From the NCBI GenBank assembly GCA_041674485.1, contig JBAYVP010000202.1, positions 1-9,308 of the forward strand: a DNA stretch of 9,308 nt. Direction: 5' to 3'. Below, piece after piece: positions 1-6,836 of this stretch. The DNA comes from JAGXQV01 sp041674485. Lineage in GTDB: Bacteria > Pseudomonadota > Gammaproteobacteria > Burkholderiales > Sulfuricellaceae. Numbering within the stretch: the stretch's first letter is position 1; each line of letters starts with the position of its first letter. The position numbers and the translations under genes are program-made. The notes beneath the pieces were generated by a model, which was given only the letters and a program-made list of their open reading frames with translations, was not told where the DNA came from and searched no databases.

Positions 1-207
1 CCAAGTCTTTACATTGTTTGCGAAGAATGTGTCGTAGATCAAGCAGTGGTGCGGTTCTCCGGCTGAAATGCTTTCACCGCAGAGGCGCAGAGGCGCGGAG
101 AAATACAACAAAGGGTGAAACCACACCAGTTACCCTACAAAATCTCTGCGCCTCTGCGCCTCTGCGGTAAATATTTTTGGTTCCGGCAATAGTCCGGCTT
201 AGGATGA
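1..207. repeat. Dispersed ~205-bp repeat element, copy A
   Basis: This non-coding stretch aligns along nearly its whole length with 5020-5225, at roughly 85% identity by eye with one small indel. It has three parts. A head (1-75) contains the shared string GCGAAGAATGTGTCG. A long hairpin has arms at 76-101 and 143-168, which pair at 25 of 26 positions plus one G-U; each arm is made of the 8-base unit CGCAGAGG twice plus a variant. A tail (169-207) contains CCGGCAATAGTCCGG, itself a small dyad. The element ends at the stop codon of comM, so it could form the 3' end of that transcript. Its left end may lie outside the window. No open reading frame with a recognisable product is present. Function is unknown. 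Confidence 0.85.
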
Positions 208-1704
208 TCAATTCCTGTCGAAACGCCGATATTGGATCGCCTCGGCGATATGACCGCCGCGAACAGCGCTTACGTCTGCTAAATCGGCAATAGTACGCGC
301 AACTTTAAGAATGCGGTGATACGCGCGGGCGGAAAGGCTCAACCGCGTGATCGCATGGCGCAGCAATTGTTCGCCATCAGCGTCCGGTTGGCAGAAAAGT
401 TCGATTTCGCTCGTGCCGAGCGCCGCATTGGTTTTGTTCTGGCGCGCGAACTGGCGCTGGTAGGCGGCATCCACCCGGACGCGGATGGCGCTGCTTCCTT
501 CGCCGTCTGCGCGGCGCGTGAGGTCGCCCTCCGGCAACGCGGGAACTTCGATTTGCAGGTCGATACGATCCAGCAACGGGCCGGAAATCCGTCCCCGGTA
601 GCGCGCCACCTGGTCCGGCGTGCAACGGCATTTGCCGTTGGCATGGCCGAGATAGCCGCACGGGCAGGGATTCATCGCCGCAACCAGTTGAAACCGGGCG
701 GGAAAATCCGCTTGGCGGGCCGCGCGGGAAATGGTGATATGGCCGGATTCCATAGGCTCGCGCAGGACTTCCAGCACCTTGCGGTCAAATTCGGGGAATT
801 CGTCGAGGAACAATACGCCGTGGTGAGCGAGGGAAATTTCACCGGGGCGCGGGTTGCCGCCACCCCCAACCAGCGCCACGCCGGACGAGGTGTGGTGCGG
901 TGCGCGGAAATTGCGGCGCTTCCAGTTTTCGCTACGGAAGCCACAGTTGGCCAGGGATTGCACGGCTGCGGCTTCGAGCGCCTGCTCGTCGGTCATGGCC
1001 GGCAAGATGCCGGGCAGACGTGTCGCAAGCATGGTTTTGCCGCTGCCCGGCGGACCGGACATCAGGATACTGTGGCCGCCGGCTGCGGCGACGATGAGCG
1101 CACGCTTGGCATGATCCTGGCCTTTGACGTCGCTGAAATCGGGATAACTGTCGGCAACCACTGCCGGCTCGCCGACATGGCGCGAGAGCGGCGCGCGCCC
1201 GGCGATGTGAGCGCAGACTTCGAGCAACGATTGCGCCGGGTAGACCTGCGCGTCGCGCACCAAGGCGGCCTCCTCGGCGTTTTCCCTGGGCAGCATGAAC
1301 GCCCGCCCGTCCTTGCAGGCCTTGTAGGTCATCGCCAGCGCGCCGCGTATTGGGCGCAATTCGCCGGTCAACGCCAGTTCGCCGGCGAACTCGTAGTGCT
1401 TGAGCGGCTCCCGCGCCAGTTGCCCCGATGCCGCCAGGATGCCCAGCGCAATCGGCAGGTCGAAACGCCCGCTTTCCTTGGGCAGGTCGGCAGGCGCCAA
1501 ATTGACGGTGATGCGCCGCGCCGGGAATTCGTAACGCGAATTGAGCAGCGCGGAACGCACGCGATCCTTGCTTTCCTTGACTTCCGCTTCCGGCAGGCCG
1601 ACGATGGTGAAGCTTGGCAGCCCGTTGGACAAATGCACCTCGACCACCACCGGCGGCGCTTCCATGCCGGCCAAGGCGCGACTGTAAAGGACGGCCAGGG
1701 ACAT
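208..1704 (-). CDS. comM: ComM/YifB family Mg-chelatase-like AAA+ ATPase
   Basis: A 498-residue protein, the usual full length for the YifB/ComM family. The N-terminal domain (about 1-170) starts with the family-typical MSLAVLYSRALAGMEAPPV. The AAA+ core follows: Walker A GPPGSGKT at 217-224, the RAPHHTSS motif near 268, Walker B VLFLDEF at 297-303, the cysteine motif CPCG at 347-350 with further cysteines at 359 and 361, and SGPLLDRID near 374-382. The C-terminal Mg-chelatase region runs to the end. In naturally transformable bacteria ComM is a hexameric helicase that extends branch migration during integration of incoming single-stranded DNA; in other species the role is less clear. The start ATG directly follows the ubiK stop (TAG then ATG, no gap) and no strong Shine-Dalgarno is visible, so translational coupling to ubiK is likely. 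Repeat copy A lies immediately downstream. Confidence 0.97.
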   Translation of the reverse strand: MSLAVLYSRALAGMEAPPVVVEVHLSNGLPSFTIVGLPEAEVKESKDRVRSALLNSRYEFPARRITVNLAPADLPKESGRFDLPIALGILAASGQLAREPLKHYEFAGELALTGELRPIRGALAMTYKACKDGRAFMLPRENAEEAALVRDAQVYPAQSLLEVCAHIAGRAPLSRHVGEPAVVADSYPDFSDVKGQDHAKRALIVAAAGGHSILMSGPPGSGKTMLATRLPGILPAMTDEQALEAAAVQSLANCGFRSENWKRRNFRAPHHTSSGVALVGGGGNPRPGEISLAHHGVLFLDEFPEFDRKVLEVLREPMESGHITISRAARQADFPARFQLVAAMNPCPCGYLGHANGKCRCTPDQVARYRGRISGPLLDRIDLQIEVPALPEGDLTRRADGEGSSAIRVRVDAAYQRQFARQNKTNAALGTSEIELFCQPDADGEQLLRHAITRLSLSARAYHRILKVARTIADLADVSAVRGGHIAEAIQYRRFDRN

Positions 1705-1947
1705 CTAGCCGGGCTGCTGCAACTGCTTTTCCAGCGCGGCAACGCGTGCTTCCAGCGCTTCCACCATCTCGCGGGTTTTCAGCAGCACCGCCTGCTGCAC
1801 GTCGAATTCCTCGCGCGGCACCAGATCCAGCTTGCCGGCGACGCTCTGCGCTACGGCGCGGAATTTTTTCTCGATGTCTCTGGCAGGGCTGTCGGCGAGG
1901 AATTCGTTGATCTTCGTGCCGATCTCGTCTAAATGGTTGGGTTTCAT
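1705..1947 (-). CDS. ubiK: Ubiquinone biosynthesis accessory factor UbiK (YqiC/BMFP family)
   Basis: An 80-residue protein of the UbiK/YqiC (BMFP) family, whose members are typically 80-100 residues. The start at 1947 gives MKPNHLDEIGTKINEFL and is preceded by GAGAG about 6-10 bases upstream; the open frame continues further upstream but that extension covers the divergent promoter region and is not family-like. Residues 1-40 are an amphipathic region with the conserved pattern around SPARDIEKKFRA; residues 43-77 (VPREEFDVQQAVLLKTREMV and on) are a heptad-patterned C-terminal coiled coil used for trimerisation. In E. coli UbiK binds UbiJ and promotes late ubiquinone synthesis, associating with membrane lipid. 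It is the first gene of a ubiK-comM pair and diverges from the TorF porin gene. Confidence 0.93.
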   Translation of the reverse strand: MKPNHLDEIGTKINEFLADSPARDIEKKFRAVAQSVAGKLDLVPREEFDVQQAVLLKTREMVEALEARVAALEKQLQQPG

Positions 1948-2007
1948 GCAGGCTCTCTCGTCAACGCAAATGCACAGTGTATCAAAGAATCCTGTTGGCT
2001 TGAGGAA

Positions 2008-2024
2008 TGCACAACTTTGGTGCA
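2008..2024 (+). promoter_or_regulatory. Candidate NtrC binding site 1
   Basis: TGCACAACTTTGGTGCA matches the NtrC dyad TGCACC-N5-GGTGCA at 11 of 12 specified positions. It is centred about 128 bases upstream of the start site predicted from the sigma-54 promoter at 2117-2132, a normal enhancer distance. A weaker 8-of-12 match lies 31 bases downstream at 2039-2055. Confidence 0.75.
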
Positions 2025-2064
2025 ATAACGGCGCGCTTTGCATCAAAGTAGCGCCGGCGCTCTG

Positions 2065-2081
2065 CGCACCGTCTTGATGCA
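2065..2081 (+). promoter_or_regulatory. Candidate NtrC binding site 2
   Basis: CGCACCGTCTTGATGCA matches TGCACC-N5-GGTGCA at 10 of 12 positions with the correct five-base spacer. It is centred about 70 bases upstream of the predicted start site. With site 1 it makes a paired enhancer, the arrangement at which NtrC oligomerises. Confidence 0.65.
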
Positions 2082-2116
2082 TAATATAACCTGATGATTT
2101 ACCGAAATTAATCAAC

Positions 2117-2132
2117 TGGCACGGCAAATGCT
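2117..2132 (+). promoter_or_regulatory. Sigma-54 (RpoN) promoter of the TorF-glnK-amtB unit
   Basis: TGGCACGGCAAATGCT fits the sigma-54 consensus TGGCACG-N4-TTGCW with one mismatch. The invariant GG and GC pairs are separated by exactly ten bases, as required. Predicted transcription start is near 2143, about 45 bases before the TorF start codon. The strong Shine-Dalgarno GAGGAAAGGA (2171-2180) follows. Upstream NtrC-like boxes supply the activator sites that sigma-54 needs. Confidence 0.85.
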
Positions 2133-2187
2133 TAAAATCAAGCGGCATTGTTTTTTTCGACACTTTAATTGAGGAAAGGATATTGAT

Positions 2188-3015
2188 ATGAGCAAACTGA
2201 CATACTCCCTGATTTTGGCCGCACTTGCCGGCTTGTCCACGGTTTCCGCGTACGCCGCCGATGCGCCCGCCAGCGGACAAAGCGGTGTTACCCAACACAA
2301 GGAAGACGTGCATGTGATCCCCACTTCGGAACATGCGCTGACCGGCAACGTCGGCCTGTTCAGCCAATACATCTACCGCGGGATTACCCAAACCAACGAA
2401 AATCCTGCGCTGCAAGGCGGTTTCGATTATGCCCACGCGAGCGGCCTGTATGCCGGCATCTGGGGTTCCAACGTCAGTTGGATCAGCGATCCGGGCAACG
2501 GCGTGAGCGCCAGCCTGGAACTGGATACTTATTTCGGCTACAAGGGCAGCCTGGGCGGGGATGTCAGCTACGATGTGGGTTTCCTGCGCTATAACTACCC
2601 CGGCAACTACCCAGCCGGCTTCGTGAAACCCGACACCGACGAAATCTATGGTCAACTGGGCTACAAATGGTTCACCGCCAAATACTCGTACAGCCTGGGC
2701 GATACTTTCGGCGTGAACAACGCAAGCGGCACCGACTACATCGACCTGTCCGCCAACTTCGAAGTGGCCGACAAGCTGACTCTGGGCCTCCATGCCGGCA
2801 AGCAGACCTACAAGGGCGACAACGGCGGCGTGAGCAACGACTCCCTGTATAGCTACACCGACTACAAAATATCTCTGACCAAGGATATTGCCGGCTACAT
2901 GGTCGGCGTGGCATATACCGACACCGACGCTGCGGACGCGGGCTATTACATTCCGGCCACCGGCAAAAATAATGGTCGCAACCAGTTCCTCGTGTCTGTA
3001 TCCAAGTCCTTCTAG
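2188..3015 (+). CDS. TorF family putative outer-membrane porin
   Basis: A 275-residue protein of the TIGR02001/TorF family. A Sec signal peptide (residues 1-23, likely cleaved after AYA) is followed by a short polar stretch to about residue 47, then the family hallmark GNVGLFSQYIYRGITQTNEN and QGGFDYAHASGLYAGIWGSN. The rest alternates aromatic and polar residues as in antiparallel beta strands and ends in phenylalanine (VSVSKSF), the outer-membrane beta-barrel assembly signal. Start choice is fixed by GAGGAAAGGA seven bases upstream. The gene is the first downstream of a sigma-54 promoter with NtrC-type boxes and lies 74 bases before glnK with no terminator between, so it is probably a nitrogen-regulated porin for ammonium or another small nitrogen compound. 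The substrate is inference; the family has no firmly established one here. Confidence 0.92.
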   Translation: MSKLTYSLILAALAGLSTVSAYAADAPASGQSGVTQHKEDVHVIPTSEHALTGNVGLFSQYIYRGITQTNENPALQGGFDYAHASGLYAGIWGSNVSWISDPGNGVSASLELDTYFGYKGSLGGDVSYDVGFLRYNYPGNYPAGFVKPDTDEIYGQLGYKWFTAKYSYSLGDTFGVNNASGTDYIDLSANFEVADKLTLGLHAGKQTYKGDNGGVSNDSLYSYTDYKISLTKDIAGYMVGVAYTDTDAADAGYYIPATGKNNGRNQFLVSVSKSF

Positions 3016-3089
3016 GCTAGGCAGGCAATTCCAACCACTGGTTTTATAAAGCTTAAGCCAAGCGCAATCTCATCAATCAAGGAGCGAAC

Positions 3090-3428
3090 ATGAAACAGGT
3101 CACCGCAATTATCAAGCCGTTCAAGCTTGACGAGGTGCGCGAAGCCCTTTCCGCGATCGGCGTTCAGGGCATCACGGTTACCGAAGTCAAAGGTTTTGGC
3201 CGGCAAAAAGGGCACACCGAGCTTTACCGCGGCGCAGAATACGTGGTGGATTTTCTGCCCAAGGTGAAGATAGAGGCCGCCATCTCCGCCGACATGGTGG
3301 ACCAAGTGATCGAAGCCATCGAGAAATCGGCCAAAACCGGCAAGATCGGCGACGGCAAAATATTTGTCTACGACGTGGAGCAGGTTGTCCGTATCCGCAC
3401 CGGTGAATCCGGGAAAGATGCACTTTAG
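3090..3428 (+). CDS. glnK: P-II family nitrogen regulatory protein GlnK
   Basis: A 112-residue P-II protein of standard length, start set by AAGGAG five bases before the ATG. The T-loop (about 37-55) includes Tyr51, the uridylylation site, in the context ELYRGAEYVVDFLPKVKIE. The B-loop signature TGKIGDGKIFV spans 83-93 and binds ATP/ADP phosphates; C-terminal Arg101 and Arg103 complete the nucleotide site. P-II trimers sense ATP/ADP and 2-oxoglutarate. When nitrogen is plentiful, unmodified GlnK docks on AmtB and plugs it through the T-loop. I name it GlnK rather than GlnB because it is 25 bases upstream of amtB and downstream of a sigma-54 promoter; the sequence alone does not separate the two paralogues. 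Confidence 0.96.
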   Translation: MKQVTAIIKPFKLDEVREALSAIGVQGITVTEVKGFGRQKGHTELYRGAEYVVDFLPKVKIEAAISADMVDQVIEAIEKSAKTGKIGDGKIFVYDVEQVVRIRTGESGKDAL

Positions 3429-3453
3429 ACCAAACTCAAAGGAGATCAGGACC

Positions 3454-4890
3454 ATGAAACGTTTGTGCAATATCTTGTTGTTTTTGGGCGTGGTGATGTG
3501 GAGCGGAATGTCCATGGCCGACGACTCGGTCAAAGCGCCTGCTGACGCAGCTCCCGCTGCGGCCACGGCGGCGGCTGCACCGGCTCCGGCGGCGGCAGCT
3601 CCGGCGGATGCGGCATCTGCGGCGCCCGCCGCCCCTGCCGCGCCGGTTGCGAAAAAGCTGGATACCGGCAACACCGCCTGGATGCTGACCTCCACTGCGC
3701 TGGTGCTGTTCATGACCATCCCCGGCTTGGCGCTGTTTTACGGCGGCATGGTGCGCAAGAAAAACGTGCTCGCCACGTTGATGCAAAGCTTTGCCATCAC
3801 CTGCCTGGTGACCGTTATCTGGATGGTGGCGGGATACAGCTTGGCATTTCGCGACGGCGGTCCGTTTCTCGGCGGTCTTGACCGGCTATTCCTCAACGGC
3901 ATGGGCGTAGGCGATTTCGGCGGCACCGACGGACAGAACATTCCCGAGTCGGTGTTCATGATGTTCCAGATGACCTTCGCGATCATCACCCCGGCGCTGA
4001 TCGCAGGCGCGTTCGCCGACCGCATGAAGTTCTCCGCGATGCTGTGGTTCATCGGCGTCTGGTCGCTGGTGGTGTATGCACCGGTAGCACACTGGGTATG
4101 GGCGGTCAATGCTGATCCGAATGTTGCCGGTTGGTTGGCGACCAAGGGCGTGCTGGACTACGCCGGCGGCACGGTGGTGCATATCAATGCCGGTATCGCC
4201 GGCCTGGTAGCGGCCATCGTCCTCGGCAAGCGCATCGGTTACGGTCGCGAAGCGATGGCGCCGCATAATCTGGTGTTGACCATTGTCGGTGCGGCGATGC
4301 TGTGGGTGGGCTGGTTCGGCTTCAACGCCGGTTCTGCGGTAGCCGCAGACGGTCGTGCCGGCATGGCGATGGCGGTGACGCAAATCGCTGCCGCAGCTGC
4401 CGCGCTTGCCTGGATGTTCGCCGAATGGATGGGCAAGGGCAAGCCATCGGTGCTGGGTATCGCTTCCGGCGCAGTGGCCGGCCTGGTGGCGATTACCCCG
4501 GCGTCGGGTTTCGTCGGGCCAATGGGTGCGCTGATTATCGGTCTGGTTGCCGGTGTAGTGTGTTTCTGGGGCGCAACATCGCTCAAGCGCATGATGGGCT
4601 ACGACGACTCGCTGGATGCCTTCGGCGTGCATGGCGTAGGCGGTATCGTCGGCGCGATCCTCACCGGCGTATTCGCGGTCAAGGACATAGGCGGCACCGC
4701 CGGCCTTCTGGAAGGCAACGGCGGGCAAGTCGTCACCCAATTGCTCGGCGTTGGCGTGACGGTGGTCTATGGTCTGGTGATGACCTTTATCATCCTGAAG
4801 GTGATCGACATGGTGGTCGGCTTGCGCGTTGCCGAAGAGCAAGAACGCGAAGGACTGGACGTCAGCTTGCATGGGGAGCGCGTCGAATAA
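3454..4890 (+). CDS. amtB: Ammonium transporter AmtB with signal peptide and Ala/Pro-rich leader
   Basis: A 478-residue Amt/Rh channel. The start at 3454 is chosen over an in-frame start 90 bases upstream because AAAGGAG (3438-3444) precedes it and the product then begins with a signal peptide, MKRLCNILLFLGVVMWSGM, with likely cleavage after SMA at residue 22. Residues about 28-66 are an Ala/Pro-rich low-complexity linker. The 11-helix transporter domain starts near 73. Hallmarks are the first twin histidine (GGTVVHINAG, His243), the second (DAFGVHGVGGIVG, His393), the phenylalanine-gate region FQMTFAIITP and WFGFNAGSA. The C-terminal tail VGLRVAEEQEREGLDVSLHG is the conserved GlnK-docking segment. 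It acts in the inner membrane and moves ammonium into the cell. A strong terminator follows 31 bases after the stop. Confidence 0.97.
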   Translation: MKRLCNILLFLGVVMWSGMSMADDSVKAPADAAPAAATAAAAPAPAAAAPADAASAAPAAPAAPVAKKLDTGNTAWMLTSTALVLFMTIPGLALFYGGMVRKKNVLATLMQSFAITCLVTVIWMVAGYSLAFRDGGPFLGGLDRLFLNGMGVGDFGGTDGQNIPESVFMMFQMTFAIITPALIAGAFADRMKFSAMLWFIGVWSLVVYAPVAHWVWAVNADPNVAGWLATKGVLDYAGGTVVHINAGIAGLVAAIVLGKRIGYGREAMAPHNLVLTIVGAAMLWVGWFGFNAGSAVAADGRAGMAMAVTQIAAAAAALAWMFAEWMGKGKPSVLGIASGAVAGLVAITPASGFVGPMGALIIGLVAGVVCFWGATSLKRMMGYDDSLDAFGVHGVGGIVGAILTGVFAVKDIGGTAGLLEGNGGQVVTQLLGVGVTVVYGLVMTFIILKVIDMVVGLRVAEEQEREGLDVSLHGERVE

Positions 4891-4921
4891 AAGTTTCCTA
4901 CTCCTCCGAAGTGGAAGTTTG

Positions 4922-4947
4922 GGGCGCCCTCGGGCGCCCGTTTTTTT
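4922..4947 (+). terminator. Intrinsic terminator of the TorF-glnK-amtB unit
   Basis: A perfect 7-bp GC-only stem (GGGCGCC / GGCGCCC, 4922-4928 and 4933-4939) with a four-base loop CTCG is followed after one base by seven T residues. It lies 31 bases after the amtB stop and closes the transcript. Confidence 0.93.
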
Positions 4948-5019
4948 ATTCCGGTTTTGCGGAGTTGGAATTCCCAAGGCGAGGCAAGGAAACCTGAACA
5001 GCGTTTAATAACTTACCAG

Positions 5020-5225
5020 TCAAGTCGTTGCATTTTTTGCGAAGAATGTGTCGCAGATCAAGCGCTGGTGCGGTTCTCCGGGTGATTCTTTTTCACCGCA
5101 GAGACGCCGAGGCGCGGAGAAATACAATGGAGGGTGAAACCATACCATTGCCCTACAAAATCTCTGCGTCTCTGCGCCTCTGCGGTAAAATTTTTTAGTT
5201 CCGGCTGGTTCGGCTTAGGATTATC
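5020..5225. repeat. Dispersed ~205-bp repeat element, copy B
   Basis: The second full-length copy of the element seen at 1-207, in the same orientation. Head: GCGAAGAATGTGTCG at 5040-5054. Hairpin: arms at 5095-5120 and 5161-5186, pairing at 22 of 26 positions, with 8-base units related to CGCAGAGG. Tail: about 5187-5225 with TTCCGGC and CGGCTTAGGAT; the tail dyad is shortened relative to copy A. The head and tail are better conserved than the centre of the spacer just before the hairpin. It lies in the convergent gap between the amtB terminator and the phosphoribulokinase terminator, so it disturbs no gene. It translates into low-complexity frames that I judge non-coding. Confidence 0.85.
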
Positions 5226-5233
5226 GTCAGGCG

Positions 5234-5264
5234 AAAAAAACCGGTCACTGTCGTGGCCGGTTTT
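5234..5264 (-). terminator. Intrinsic terminator of phosphoribulokinase gene
   Basis: Arms at 5237-5248 and 5253-5264 form a 12-bp stem (AAAACCGGTCAC with GTGGCCGGTTTT, one G-T wobble) and a four-base loop. On the minus strand the stem runs into seven T residues (plus-strand A run at 5234-5240). It starts 23 bases after the phosphoribulokinase stop. The flanking A and T runs may let it work in both directions. Confidence 0.9.
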
Positions 5265-5286
5265 CCTCTCTCGCAAAAAGGGCAAA

Positions 5287-6177
5287 CTATTGCTTCTTTT
5301 TCTTCTCTATCATTTCGATGATGATAGGCGTCAGAATGACTTCCATCGCGAACCCCATCTTGCCGCCCGGCACTACAATGCTGTTCGGGCGCGACATGAA
5401 GGAGCCTTGGATCATCTGTAGGTAATACGGAAACGGCACGCCGTGCGGATCGCGGAAGCGGATCACCACGAAGCTTTCGTCGGAAGTCGGGATGTCGCGC
5501 GCAATGAACGGGTTGGAGGTGTCTACCGTCGGCACGCGCTGGAAATTAATGTGGGTGCGCGAAAACTGCGGCGTGATGTAGTTCACGTAATCGCGCATCC
5601 GGCGCAATATGGTATCGACGATGGCTTCCTCGGAATAGCCGCGCTCAGCGGTGTCGCGATGGATTTTCTGGATCCATTCCAGATTCACGATGGGCACCAC
5701 GCCGATCAGCAAGTCGGCGTATTTGGATACGTCGATTTTGCCATCGGTGACGCCGCCGTGCAGCCCTTCGTAAAACAGCAAGTCGGTGCCTTGCTCTATA
5801 TCTTCCCAGGGCGTGAACTCGCCGCCGCCGAGCTGTGTGCCGAGGCGCTCGTTGTGCTGCGCAGCTTCATTGTTGTTGTGGAGGTAATAGCGTTTCTTGC
5901 CCTGCCCGGTTTCGCCGTAAGTCTTGAACAGCCCCTCAATCTTGTCGAACAGGTTGGCTTCCGCGCCGAAATGGCTGGGCGCGTGCCGACCTTCTTTCTC
6001 GGCGGCGCTTATCGCGGCTTTCATCTCCACGCGATTGTAGCGGTGGAAGCTGTCGCCTTCCACCACCGCCGGAACAAGATGCTCGCGGATAAAAATATGC
6101 TGAAACGCGTCTTTGACCGTAGTGGTGCCGGCGCCGGAAGAGCCGGTCACCGCAATAACGGGGTGCTTGATGGACAT
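5287..6177 (-). CDS. prk: Phosphoribulokinase (Calvin cycle, bacterial octameric type)
   Basis: A 296-residue protein, close to the 290 or so of proteobacterial class I phosphoribulokinases. It transfers phosphate from ATP to ribulose 5-phosphate, giving ribulose 1,5-bisphosphate for RuBisCO, in the cytoplasm. Walker A is GSSGAGTT at 12-19. The substrate and catalytic segment EGDSFHRYNR at 40-49 carries Asp42, His45 and Arg49, at the same numbers as in the Rhodobacter enzyme. Walker B-like LLFYEGLHGG has Glu137, and HRDTAERG near 173-180 supplies further conserved basic and acidic residues. Bacterial enzymes of this class are typically NADH-activated. The C-terminus ends in a lysine run (IEKKKKQ). 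No RuBisCO or other Calvin gene is within the window; the gene looks monocistronic with its own terminator. Its Shine-Dalgarno is weak (TGGGAA, about 10 bases upstream). Confidence 0.97.
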   Translation of the reverse strand: MSIKHPVIAVTGSSGAGTTTVKDAFQHIFIREHLVPAVVEGDSFHRYNRVEMKAAISAAEKEGRHAPSHFGAEANLFDKIEGLFKTYGETGQGKKRYYLHNNNEAAQHNERLGTQLGGGEFTPWEDIEQGTDLLFYEGLHGGVTDGKIDVSKYADLLIGVVPIVNLEWIQKIHRDTAERGYSEEAIVDTILRRMRDYVNYITPQFSRTHINFQRVPTVDTSNPFIARDIPTSDESFVVIRFRDPHGVPFPYYLQMIQGSFMSRPNSIVVPGGKMGFAMEVILTPIIIEMIEKKKKQ

Positions 6178-6208
6178 GATCGAATTCCCAGGTTAATAAC
6201 TATCGGCG

Positions 6209-6214
6209 AGTATA
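6209..6214 (-). promoter_or_regulatory. Candidate -10 box for phosphoribulokinase
   Basis: On the minus strand TATACT lies about 32 bases upstream of the phosphoribulokinase start, inside a very AT-rich stretch (6196-6265). No good -35 box stands 16-18 bases further upstream, so an activator such as a LysR-type regulator may be needed. The perfect palindrome TATAGCTATA (6211-6220) overlaps the box. Confidence 0.35.
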
Positions 6215-6385
6215 GCTATATTTATAAAATAGCGGTTATTCGATTATTGAATGGCTATATAAAATGTGTTTTTTCACATGGTCGCAGGGAAGGCGAAATT
6301 TCTTCCGCGCAAGGCATAACGCCGATGGGAAAATTTGATTTTATCCCGGAAAAGCGTTCTCATGGCGCTTTTGCCGAGAACTGAA

Positions 6386-6808
6386 ATGACAGCCCATAAA
6401 TATCCGTTTCTGCTGCTCGCTGCTTTTTTCCTGACGGCGCAGGCGCAAGCCGCACCCAATATGAAAGACGGCATGTGGGAAATCGCCACCAAAGTTGAAA
6501 TACCCAACATGCCGATGGTCATCCCGCCAACCCGGCACACCCAGTGCCTGACCGCCAAGAATGCCATTCCGCAGCAACAGGAAAAGAACAACGATTGCAA
6601 AATGACCAGCGTTAAATCCGACGGCGACAGCATATCCTGGGCGATACAGTGCCGCACCAAAGAAAGTGCGCTGGACGGCGCCGGCAAAGTGACCTACAAG
6701 GGCGACAGCATGGACGGCGTGATGACCATGAATATTACAGACCCCAGGAAAGGCACGATGCAGATGATCTACCGCATGAGCGGTAAATACATCGGCGTTT
6801 GCAAGTAG
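6386..6808 (+). CDS. Secreted DUF3617 family protein
   Basis: A 140-residue protein from the start at 6386. I prefer this start over in-frame ATGs at 6335 and 6362 because it gives a clean signal peptide, MTAHKYPFLLLAAFFLTAQA, with likely cleavage after AQA at residue 22, leaving about 118 mature residues. The mature part begins APNMKDGMWEI, the tryptophan-containing opening typical of DUF3617, and has four cysteines (in TQCLT, NDCKM, IQCRT and the terminal VCK), which fits two disulfide bonds in the periplasm. The function of the family is not known to me. It is divergent from phosphoribulokinase and lies 28 bases before the kinase gene, so the two plus-strand genes may be co-transcribed. 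Confidence 0.8.
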   Translation: MTAHKYPFLLLAAFFLTAQAQAAPNMKDGMWEIATKVEIPNMPMVIPPTRHTQCLTAKNAIPQQQEKNNDCKMTSVKSDGDSISWAIQCRTKESALDGAGKVTYKGDSMDGVMTMNITDPRKGTMQMIYRMSGKYIGVCK

Positions 6809-6836
6809 CTCCCCGTCCGCCGGGAAACGAATCGCG

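Noticed and set aside
316..1932. Plus-strand open frame of 538 codons, longer than the gene it opposes
   Set aside because: It is antisense to comM and ubiK, which have full family motifs; its product has the Arg/Gly/His-rich look of a high-G+C shadow frame.
3039..3060. TGG...GC motif before glnK, considered as a second sigma-54 promoter
   Set aside because: The GG and GC pairs are nine bases apart, not ten, and the rest of the consensus is absent.
3364..3453. In-frame upstream start for amtB
   Set aside because: It would overlap the glnK coding end and hide the signal peptide; the start at 3454 has AAAGGAG at good spacing.
5058..5285. Small minus-strand frame across repeat copy B
   Set aside because: It is the translation of the repeat hairpin itself (KFTAEAQRRR-type), a familiar false gene call.
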